From Rhizobacter sp. (GTDB taxonomy: Bacteria > Pseudomonadota > Gammaproteobacteria > Burkholderiales > Burkholderiaceae_C), in NCBI GenBank assembly GCA_025351675.1, contig JANXVK010000338.1:1-7230 (forward strand): a stretch of 7,230 nt of DNA, given 5' to 3'. The notes under the pieces are model-generated. The model worked only from the letters and a program-made list of their open reading frames with translations. It had not been told where the DNA came from and did not search any database. Below, one piece after another: positions 1 to 5,581 of the stretch; position 1 is the stretch's first letter; the number at the start of each line of letters is the position of its first letter. Made by a program: the position numbers and the translations under genes.

Positions 1-917
1 GGCAGGACCACTTTCTCGAGCGCGTGATGGTCGCGGTGCTGGCGCAAGGCCACTTGCTGGTCGAAGGCGTGCCGGGCTTGGCGAAGACGCTGACGGTGAA
101 GACGCTCGCGCAGACGCTGCGCGGTACGTTCAAGCGGATCCAGTTCACGCCCGATCTGGTGCCGGCCGATCTGGTCGGCACGCGCATCTTCAACCCGCGC
201 ACCGGCGAGTTCTCGACCTCGCTCGGCCCGGTCTTCACGCACCTGCTGCTCGCAGACGAGATCAACCGCGCGCCGGCCAAGGTGCAGAGCGCGCTGCTCG
301 AAGTGATGCAGGAGCGTCAGGTCACGATCGCCGGCGAGACCCACAAGGTGCCCGAGCCGTTTCTCGTGATGGCGACGCAAAACCCGATCGAGACCGAAGG
401 CACCTACCCGCTGCCCGAGGCGCAGGTCGACCGCTTCATGATGAAGGTGCTGGTCGACTACCCGAGCGAAGAAGAAGAGTTCGTGATCGCGCAGCGCGTG
501 ACCGGACCGGCGACGACCGTCTCGGCCGTCGCGAGCATGGGCCAGCTGGCCGAGCTGCAGCAGGAATGCCGCAAGGTGTACGTCGACCCGTCGCTGATGC
601 AGTACGCGGTGAAGTTGGTGAGCGCCACGCGCCGGCCCGAGCGCTACGACTTGGCCGATGTCGCCAAGTACCTCACCTACGGCGCGAGCCCGCGCGCCAC
701 CATCGGCCTGATCGAGGGCGCGCGCGCGCTGGCCTTCATGCGCGGGCGCGGCTACGCGTTGCCCGAAGACATGACCGGGCTGGTCGGTGATGTGTTCAGG
801 CACCGCCTCGTGCTCTCGTACGAGGCGCTGGCCGACGGCCTGACCGCCGACACGCTGATCCAGCGCGTGATGAAGAAGATCCCGGTGCCCGACAAGCCGC
901 TCGCCACCTCCGCGTGA
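1..917 (+). CDS. MoxR-family AAA+ ATPase (5' end outside window)
   Basis: MoxR-type AAA+ ATPase, thought to act as a chaperone that matures or activates partner proteins carrying VWA domains; the substrate is not known here. The frame is open to the left edge (first full codon at base 3, reading QDHFLERVMVAVLAQGHLL), so the true start lies outside. GTG at 24 and ATG at 27 are internal codons, because the conserved region runs through them. Visible motifs are Walker A GVPGLAKT (66-89), Walker B LLLADEIN (Asp codon at 255), sensor 1 MATQNP, the arginine-finger region VDRF, and sensor 2 GASPRA in the C-terminal lid. Only about the first 30-40 residues of a normal MoxR of roughly 330-340 aa appear to be missing. 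It is the first visible gene of a three-gene operon, and its stop lies 2 nt before the ATG of the DUF58 gene. Family assignment is very secure; the role is inferred from family and context. Confidence 0.96.
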   Translation, partial: QDHFLERVMVAVLAQGHLLVEGVPGLAKTLTVKTLAQTLRGTFKRIQFTPDLVPADLVGTRIFNPRTGEFSTSLGPVFTHLLLADEINRAPAKVQSALLEVMQERQVTIAGETHKVPEPFLVMATQNPIETEGTYPLPEAQVDRFMMKVLVDYPSEEEEFVIAQRVTGPATTVSAVASMGQLAELQQECRKVYVDPSLMQYAVKLVSATRRPERYDLADVAKYLTYGASPRATIGLIEGARALAFMRGRGYALPEDMTGLVGDVFRHRLVLSYEALADGLTADTLIQRVMKKIPVPDKPLATSA

Positions 918-919
918 CC

Positions 920-1921
920 ATGGAAGCGAAGCGCACCTCGTCGGCCGAGGCCCAAGGGCCACGCGTGCGGGGCGCAGAGGCCCTGCTGAAGCGCCTCGAA
1001 TGGACCGTCATCCGCCGCCTCGACGGCCTGCTGCAGGGCGACTACCGCACGCTGTTCCGCGGCGCCGGCCTTGATCTGGCCGACCTGCGCGAATACCAGC
1101 ACCATGACGACGTGCGCCACATCGACTGGAACGTCACCGCCCGCCTGCAGCAACCGTATGTGCGCCAGTTCACCGAAGACCGCGAGCTGACCGCGTGGTT
1201 CCTCGTCGACCTGAGCGCAAGCGTCGATTTCGGCTCGGACGACGTGACCAAGCGCACGGTCGCGCGCGAGTTCGTCGGCGTGCTCGCGCGGCTGCTCACG
1301 CGCCACGGCAACCGGGTCGGCGCGCTGCTCTACGGCACCGAGGTCGACACCGTGCTGCCCGCCGGCAACGGCCGCCTGCACGTGCTGAACCTGCTGCAGC
1401 GCATGGGCGCGCGGCCCGAGCAGAGCGCGGCCGGTGCCACCAACCTGCGTGATCTGCTGGTGGCCGCGCAGGGCATCGTGAAGCGCCGCAGCAGCATCTT
1501 CGTGATCTCCGACTTCATCAGCGCGCCGGGCTGGGAGAAGGCGTTGGCGCAGCTTGCGATGCGGCATGAGGTCACGGCGGTGCGCCTGCTCGACCCGCTC
1601 GAGATGGAGCTGCCCGACATCGGTCTCGTCACGATGCGCGACGCCGAAAGCGGCGAGCAGCTCGTCGTCGACACCCACGACCGCGGTTTTCGCGAGCGCT
1701 TTGCGGCGGCCGCCGAGAGGCGCGAGAGCGCGCTGCTCGAAGGCCTCGCACGCGCCGGCGTCGACACGCTCGAACTCGCAACCGACGACGACCTGATGAA
1801 TTCGATCCTGCGCTTCGCCGACCTGCGCAAGCAGCGCAGCCGGCTCGCCAACTGGAGCGGCAAGGCCGGACGCGCGAGCGTCGGGGCGCATCTGTCCTCA
1901 TGGTCGGGAGCACCCGCATGA
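920..1921 (+). CDS. DUF58 domain-containing protein (VWA-like fold)
   Basis: DUF58 protein of about 333 aa, the standard middle partner of MoxR/VWA operons. The family signature is clear: DLADLREYQ, then HHDDVRHIDWNVTAR, then WFLVDLSASVDFG. The last stretch holds a DxSxS arrangement (D-L-S-A-S) resembling a VWA metal-ion-dependent adhesion site, so binding of a divalent cation and of the MoxR ATPase is plausible but inferred. No signal peptide or clear membrane segment is seen, which suggests a cytoplasmic or peripheral protein. Two starts are possible: ATG at 920, 2 nt after the moxR stop, and GTG at 914, overlapping that stop in a GTGA. Neither has a Shine-Dalgarno sequence, so translational coupling to moxR is likely. 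I chose the ATG. The 3' end overlaps the VWA gene start in an ATGA. Confidence 0.93.
   Translation: MEAKRTSSAEAQGPRVRGAEALLKRLEWTVIRRLDGLLQGDYRTLFRGAGLDLADLREYQHHDDVRHIDWNVTARLQQPYVRQFTEDRELTAWFLVDLSASVDFGSDDVTKRTVAREFVGVLARLLTRHGNRVGALLYGTEVDTVLPAGNGRLHVLNLLQRMGARPEQSAAGATNLRDLLVAAQGIVKRRSSIFVISDFISAPGWEKALAQLAMRHEVTAVRLLDPLEMELPDIGLVTMRDAESGEQLVVDTHDRGFRERFAAAAERRESALLEGLARAGVDTLELATDDDLMNSILRFADLRKQRSRLANWSGKAGRASVGAHLSSWSGAPA
1906..1910 (+). promoter_or_regulatory. Ribosome binding site fixing the VWA gene start
   Basis: GGGAG lies 7 nt upstream of ATG 1918. It supports that start over the in-frame ATG at 1900, which would place this site inside the gene. The 1918 start also gives the usual ATGA overlap with the DUF58 stop. 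Confidence 0.6.
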
Positions 1922-2973
1922 ACGACCTGCCTTTCAAGCTGCCGGTGACCTTCTTCTGGCCCGAGATGCTGTGGGGCCTGCTGGCCGTGCCACTGCTGGT
2001 GTTGCTCTACCTCTGGCTGCTGCGGCGGCGCAAGAAGTCGTCGCTGCGTTTTGCGAGCCTCGCGCTCGTCAAGGAGGCGATGGGCAAGAGCGTGGCGTGG
2101 CGGCGCCATTTGCCGCCGGTGCTGCTGCTCACCGCGATCACCGGGCTGCTGATAGCCACGGCGCGACCGGCCGCGGTGATCACCTTGCCGTCGGCCGAGA
2201 GGACGATCGTGCTGGCGATCGACGTCTCGGGCAGCATGCGCGCCACCGACGTGCTGCCCGACCGCATGACGGCCGCGAAAGAAGCCGCGAAGGCCTTTGT
2301 CGCCGACCTGCCGCGCACGGTGCGCATCGCGGTGGTGCAATTCGCCGGCACCGCAGCGGTCGTGCAAGCGCCCACGCTGAGCCGCGAAGACGTGGTCGCC
2401 GCGATCGAGCGCTTTCAGCTGCAGCGCGGCACCGCGATCGGCAGCGGCATCGTGCTGTCGCTGGCCACGCTGTTCCCCGACGCCGGCATCGACCTGTCGC
2501 AGATCACCGGCCAGCGCGACATGCCGCCCGCGCCCGGCGACAAGCCCAAGCCGGTGTTCACGCCGGTCGCGCCCGGCTCGTACGGCTCGGCGGCGATCGT
2601 GCTGCTGACCGACGGCCAGCGCACCACCGGCCCCGACCCGGTCGAGGCCGCGAAGATGGCCGCCGACCGCGGCGTGCGCGTCTACACCGTCGGCGTGGGC
2701 ACCAAAGAGGGCGAGACGATCGGCTTCGAGGGCTGGTCGATGCGCGTGCGGCTCGACGAAGACACGTTGAAAAGCATCTCCAACATGACGCGCGCCGATT
2801 ACTTCTACGCCGGCACCGCGGCCGACCTGAAGCAGGTCTATCAGAACTTGTCGACGCGGCTGATCGTCGAGAAGAAGGAGACCGAGATCAGCGGGCTGTT
2901 CGCGGCGGTGGGTGCGCTGCTGGTGGTGTTGTCGGCGGGCTTGTCGGTGTGGTGGTTCGGGCGGGTCGCCTGA
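1918..2973 (+). CDS. Membrane-anchored VWA domain protein, BatA type
   Basis: Inner-membrane VWA protein of 351 aa in the layout of BatA (aerotolerance operon) proteins. Two N-terminal hydrophobic segments (about residues 13-35, followed by RRRKK, and 64-86) precede the VWA domain, and a C-terminal segment (about 327-347) closes it. The metal site is clear: D102-V-S104-G-S106, Thr172 in RGTAIGSG, and Asp232 in LLTDGQRT. A proline-rich insertion of about 35 residues (roughly 187-222) interrupts the domain; I recall similar insertions in Burkholderiales homologues. The C-terminal part YFYAGTAADLKQVY is typical of the family. The start overlaps the DUF58 stop by 4 nt, so the gene is translationally coupled. 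The likely role is as a partner or client of the MoxR ATPase in envelope maintenance or stress, which is inferred. No second VWA gene (batB) or TPR gene (batC) follows; the next gene is convergent, with 12 nt between stops. Confidence 0.94.
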   Translation: MNDLPFKLPVTFFWPEMLWGLLAVPLLVLLYLWLLRRRKKSSLRFASLALVKEAMGKSVAWRRHLPPVLLLTAITGLLIATARPAAVITLPSAERTIVLAIDVSGSMRATDVLPDRMTAAKEAAKAFVADLPRTVRIAVVQFAGTAAVVQAPTLSREDVVAAIERFQLQRGTAIGSGIVLSLATLFPDAGIDLSQITGQRDMPPAPGDKPKPVFTPVAPGSYGSAAIVLLTDGQRTTGPDPVEAAKMAADRGVRVYTVGVGTKEGETIGFEGWSMRVRLDEDTLKSISNMTRADYFYAGTAADLKQVYQNLSTRLIVEKKETEISGLFAAVGALLVVLSAGLSVWWFGRVA

Positions 2974-2985
2974 TCGCTTTCGGAG

Positions 2986-4557
2986 TCAGCCAAACCTTCC
3001 CTGAAGGAACCAGTTGAGGTTCGCGCCGGCCACCGGCACGCGCTCTCGGAAGATCCACACCAGCGCGCCATCCGGCAACTGCGCGATGTAGTAATCGCGT
3101 TCGACGGCATCGAAATCCCACCAGCCGGATTCGATGCGCTCGGGGCCACTGAGCAGCAACAGCGGCTGGCCTTCGCACCATGGGCCGCGCTCGCCGCCGG
3201 CCACCTCGCGCTCGTGCAGCGGCTCGGGCTGCTGAAACAGCCAGACCGGCCGCACGAGATGTGCCGGATTGCGCGCCGCGCTGCAGACGGCGTGTGCGCC
3301 CTCGGCCGCGCTGCGTGCGCGCGCCGGGCGCATCTGCGCATCGGCCGTGCGCCACGCGGTCGCGCGCTCGGGGCGGTGGTCTTGCACCGGCACCAGCCGC
3401 TGCACCTGCTCGCGGCCGAGGCGGGCCTGGAGGCGCTCGATCAGGCGCGTCAGGCCTTCGTGTTCGGCGGCGGGCGTCGGGAACAACTCGGTGTTCGGCG
3501 GCGCGCGGCGCGCGATGTCTTCGGCGTGCAGGCGCAAGTCGAGCGTCGGCGCAGGCAGTTGCAGCTGCGTGAGGCGCTCGCGCAGCAGCACCAGCAGATG
3601 GGCGCTGTCGCGCGAGGGCTCGGCGAGCGCCACTTCGAGGCGCGTGATGCCGCTGCCGGACGCGTCGTGGCGGGAACGCTGCTCGTGCTCCATCACCAGC
3701 GTGAAGCGACGCACGAACGCGTGCTGCGCCGAGAGCCAGGCCACCAGCCGCGCCAGCAGCACCGCGGCACCGTGCATCAGCTGTTCGGTGGTATCGGCGC
3801 GGGCGAAGAGTTCGAGCCGGCTCTCGAACGCGGGCGGCAGCACGAGGGGTTCGCGCGGATCGGGGCGGCGGCCCATCGCGCGGTCGAGTTCGTCGAGCAC
3901 GACCGGGCCGAAGCGGCGCGCGAGGCCGTCACGGGGCACGCGTTTCAGGTCGGCGATCGTGTGCAGGCCCATGCCCTGCAGCGCCTCCCAGTGCGCGCGG
4001 CCGGGGCCGAGCAGCCAGACCGGCGCGCGGGCCAGCGCGCGGGCGGTGGCGGCGAGATCGGCGCAATCGAGCTTGGCGTTTACGCGCACGAGGAGCGCGG
4101 CGCCGAGCGGCGTGGTGGCGCTGACGATGTGCAGGCGGTGACCGAGCGGCGCGAGTGCGTCCTTCAAACGCTGCTGCAGTGCCGGCAGGCCGCCGAAATA
4201 GCGCAGGCTGGCTTGGACTTCGAGCAGCACGGTGTGCGGCATGTCGTCTCGATTCGCGTCGCTGGCCGGCTGGATCACGACCGTCGGCGTGAACGCCAGC
4301 GCCGCGTGCGCGACCGCGGTCAGCGCCTGCGTGTCACGGATCGGGTCGGCGAGACCCAACGTGAGCTGCGGCGCGAGCGCCAGCGCGGTCGCGCGCTTGA
4401 AGCCGGCGTTGACGCCGAGCGCGCGCGCCGGCGCGTTCACCGCGAGGATGGTGTGCGCGTCCACCAGCGCGAGCGGCTGCCCGCCCGCCTCGTGCGGCAA
4501 GGTGGCCGCGAACGATTCGAGCGAGAGCAGCGGCAGGTGCAGGGCGATCCAGAGCAC
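2986..4557 (-). CDS. imuB: ImuB, catalytically inactive Y-family polymerase homologue
   Basis: ImuB of 523 aa, an adaptor in SOS-induced error-prone translesion synthesis that is known in other species to bind the beta clamp, ImuA and the polymerase DnaE2. The Y-family fold is recognisable, but the catalytic acids are gone. The N-terminal strand reads WIALHLPLLSLESF where active enzymes carry an aspartate, and LEVQASLRYFGG (113-123) replaces the SIDEA-type motif. A helix-hairpin-helix-like stretch (GLHTIADLKRVPRDGLARRFG, about 197-217) and a little-finger region follow. NTELFP (355-360) is a candidate clamp-binding motif. The C-terminal tail GWWDFDAVERDYY...WIFRERVP...NWFLQGRFG is typical of ImuB. 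The start is a GTG at 4557; it is the only start-type codon between the upstream in-frame stop (4588-4590) and the conserved region, and it lacks a good Shine-Dalgarno. It follows imuA after 71 nt and is presumably co-transcribed under LexA control. No dnaE2 follows. Confidence 0.93.
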   Translation of the reverse strand: MLWIALHLPLLSLESFAATLPHEAGGQPLALVDAHTILAVNAPARALGVNAGFKRATALALAPQLTLGLADPIRDTQALTAVAHAALAFTPTVVIQPASDANRDDMPHTVLLEVQASLRYFGGLPALQQRLKDALAPLGHRLHIVSATTPLGAALLVRVNAKLDCADLAATARALARAPVWLLGPGRAHWEALQGMGLHTIADLKRVPRDGLARRFGPVVLDELDRAMGRRPDPREPLVLPPAFESRLELFARADTTEQLMHGAAVLLARLVAWLSAQHAFVRRFTLVMEHEQRSRHDASGSGITRLEVALAEPSRDSAHLLVLLRERLTQLQLPAPTLDLRLHAEDIARRAPPNTELFPTPAAEHEGLTRLIERLQARLGREQVQRLVPVQDHRPERATAWRTADAQMRPARARSAAEGAHAVCSAARNPAHLVRPVWLFQQPEPLHEREVAGGERGPWCEGQPLLLLSGPERIESGWWDFDAVERDYYIAQLPDGALVWIFRERVPVAGANLNWFLQGRFG

Positions 4558-4609
4558 GGAGAAGACTCGGGCGAGGCGCGATGAAGCTCATGCGCTGTGT
4601 CATGCGACT

Positions 4610-4637
4610 GGCACGGTGCCCGGCCGGGTCACCCGGC
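4610..4637. repeat. Cluster of overlapping palindromes at the imuA stop
   Basis: Three short inverted repeats are stacked here: GGCAC-G-GTGCC (4610-4620), CCCGGCCGGG (4619-4628) and GCCGGGT-C-ACCCGGC (4623-4637), the last centred on the imuA stop codon. As RNA, the last could form a 6-bp GC stem with a 3-nt loop. No T-run follows on the - strand, so this is not a standard intrinsic terminator. It could affect imuA-imuB coupling or message stability, or be chance in GC-rich DNA. Confidence 0.35.
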
Positions 4638-5489
4638 AGCGAGGTTGACGAAGGTGGCGGCGCGCAGGCCACCCCGCTGCGTCAACGCCGCATTCGACCC
4701 GGTATCCGCCGGCACCCCACCCGCCCGCGCCCGCAGCTGCGCCACCTCCGACAGCACCGGCGGCAACGCGAGCTGCAGCGGCGTCTCCAGCAAAGGCCCG
4801 CGGCGCTTGAGCACACGCACCGCGAGCACATCGGCGCCGTTCGTGCGCAAGGCCAGCCGAAGCGGCGCGGCGGTGGGGCGCTGCGCCGCGCTCGTCTCGC
4901 ACAGCACGAAAGCCGGGCCGTCGTGCGCGTGCGCGGCCAGTTGCAGCCGGCGCAGGCGCTCGGCCCGCAGGCGCGGCGGCAGCCATGCGAGCACCGCCCC
5001 GACATGGCCGCTCTTGAGTGCTTGTTCGAGCGCCCACAGGCTGTCGGTGCCGGGGATGACGGGGGTGCGGGCGCGGGTGCGTGTGTTGACGATCAGCAGG
5101 TCTTCGACCGCGAAGCCGAGCTGCGCGAGCGCACTGGCCGACAAGGTGGCCGGCGGGTCGAACAGCATCACCAGACGGCCGGCGGTTTGCGTGGCGACCA
5201 AGCTGGGCGCGACCAGCCGGATCTCGCCAACACCCGGATGCGGCAGCAACAGCTCGGTCAGCGCGCGGCGCGGCCAGCCGGCGCCGGGCAATTGCGCATC
5301 GAGCGCGGCGAAGCCGGTCGCGACGGCGGCATCGGCATGGCGGGCGAGTTGGTGGCCGAGCCAGAGCGACGGGTGCAGGCTCTCGGGGCGGATCGGCGGG
5401 CGCTGCCGGCGGGCAGCGGCCATCACCGGCGGCCGCGATTGCGGCAACAGAAGCGGCAATTGCGTGGCGATAGCGGGCAGGAAGTTCAT
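4629..5489 (-). CDS. imuA: ImuA, RecA-like translesion synthesis accessory protein
   Basis: ImuA of 286 aa, partner of ImuB in the SOS mutagenesis machinery. The conserved core begins near residue 38 (LHPSLWLGHQLA) and continues with TGFAALDAQLPGAGWPRRALTELL (59-81), the RecA/SulA-like signature. The following loop, LPHPGVGEIRL, lacks the GKT of a Walker A, so ATP binding in the RecA manner is unlikely. VMLFDPPA, VIPGTDSLWALEQALKSGHVGAVLAWL and LPPRLRAERLRRLQLAA match the rest of the family. The first 37 residues are less conserved and include QLPLLLP (10-16), which resembles a clamp-binding peptide. ATG 5489 sits only 8 nt from the LexA box and has no Shine-Dalgarno; an alternative ATG encodes Met23. 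The gene is transcribed toward imuB and divergently from the MarR-GNAT gene. Confidence 0.92.
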   Translation of the reverse strand: MNFLPAIATQLPLLLPQSRPPVMAAARRQRPPIRPESLHPSLWLGHQLARHADAAVATGFAALDAQLPGAGWPRRALTELLLPHPGVGEIRLVAPSLVATQTAGRLVMLFDPPATLSASALAQLGFAVEDLLIVNTRTRARTPVIPGTDSLWALEQALKSGHVGAVLAWLPPRLRAERLRRLQLAAHAHDGPAFVLCETSAAQRPTAAPLRLALRTNGADVLAVRVLKRRGPLLETPLQLALPPVLSEVAQLRARAGGVPADTGSNAALTQRGGLRAATFVNLAAG

Positions 5490-5497
5490 TTGAATAA

Positions 5498-5513
5498 CTG
5501 TACGTTTATACAG
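5498..5513. promoter_or_regulatory. LexA (SOS) box of imuAB inside a 28-bp dyad
   Basis: CTGTACGTTTATACAG is a perfect CTGT-N8-ACAG LexA box. It forms the centre of a longer perfect inverted repeat: GAATAACTGTA (5492-5502), six bases, TACAGTTATTC (5509-5519). The imuA start codon is 8 nt away on the - strand, and the box covers the expected transcription start, as for a repressor that blocks initiation. LexA control is established for imuA/imuB cassettes in many bacteria. Binding here is inferred, but the match is complete and the position is right. Confidence 0.9.
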
Positions 5514-5541
5514 TTATTCGCGCAAGCCCGGGGCTTTCCAA
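5513..5541 (-). promoter_or_regulatory. Candidate imuA promoter
   Basis: On the - strand, TTGGAA (5536-5541, 4 of 6 to the -35 consensus) is followed after 17 nt by AATAAC (5513-5518, 4 of 6 to the -10 consensus). Transcription would start near 5506, inside the LexA box, leaving a leader of about 17 nt without a Shine-Dalgarno sequence. TATAAA (5505-5510 on the - strand) is an alternative -10, but it has no matching -35. Confidence 0.4.
5524..5536. repeat. Short GC-rich dyad in the divergent control region
   Basis: AAGCCC-G-GGGCTT is a perfect inverted repeat with a one-base centre. It lies between the LexA box and the MarR-type dyad, inside the spacer of the candidate imuA promoter. It may be a further protein site or chance; no function can be assigned. 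Confidence 0.35.
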
Positions 5542-5562
5542 TTGATTGCTTTTGGCAATCAT
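5535..5562 (+). promoter_or_regulatory. Weak candidate promoter of the MarR-GNAT gene
   Basis: TTTCCA (5535-5540) and AATCAT (5557-5562) are separated by 16 nt, and each matches 4 of 6 consensus bases. The -10 overlaps the right arm of the 19-bp dyad, which would suit repression by the encoded regulator. It also overlaps the candidate imuA promoter on the other strand. Confidence 0.3.
5543..5561. promoter_or_regulatory. Candidate MarR-type operator
   Basis: TGATTGCTTTTGGCAATCA is a perfect inverted repeat with 7-bp arms and a 5-bp centre. It ends 20 nt before the start codon of the MarR-GNAT gene. MarR-family dimers commonly bind dyads of this size, often with TTGC/GCAA half-sites, in their own promoters. 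Autoregulation is therefore likely but inferred. The TTG codons at 5546 and 5552 fall inside the dyad, which argues against an upstream start for the gene. Confidence 0.6.
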
Positions 5563-5581
5563 CTGCGCAAGAATCACCCAC

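Noticed and set aside
752..1891. Long - strand open frame (379 codons) opposite the moxR end and the DUF58 gene
   Set aside because: Shadow of two well-supported genes; low-complexity Arg/Ala/Glu composition and no family signature.
1900..1917. ATG 1900 as start of the VWA gene
   Set aside because: ATG 1918 has GGGAG at proper spacing and the ATGA overlap; the extra six residues look like DUF58-end sequence.
1330..2367. - strand open frame (345 codons) opposite DUF58 and VWA genes
   Set aside because: Crosses the junction of two real genes and has a His/Arg/Gln-rich, domain-free product.
2995..3007. Possible terminator hairpin CCTTC-CCT-GAAGG after the VWA gene
   Set aside because: Only a 5-bp stem, no T-run, and it lies inside the conserved C-terminal coding region of imuB.
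1971..3017. + strand open frame (348 codons) in another frame of the VWA gene
   Set aside because: Out-of-frame reading of a gene with clear VWA metal-site residues; the product is Arg/Ala-rich.
3214..4584. Long + strand open frame (456 codons) opposite imuB
   Set aside because: Arginine-, alanine- and glutamate-rich composition with no recognisable domain; it mirrors imuB on the other strand, as expected in GC-rich DNA.
5498..5513. TATACA within the LexA box as a -10 for the + strand gene
   Set aside because: The only matching upstream hexamer (TTCATT) fits the -35 consensus poorly, so a direct LexA-controlled + strand promoter is not supported.
5546..5581. TTG start at 5546 extending the MarR-GNAT protein by 12 residues
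   Set aside because: The codon lies inside the 19-bp operator dyad, there is no Shine-Dalgarno, and the added residues (MLLAIICARITH) do not belong to the domain.
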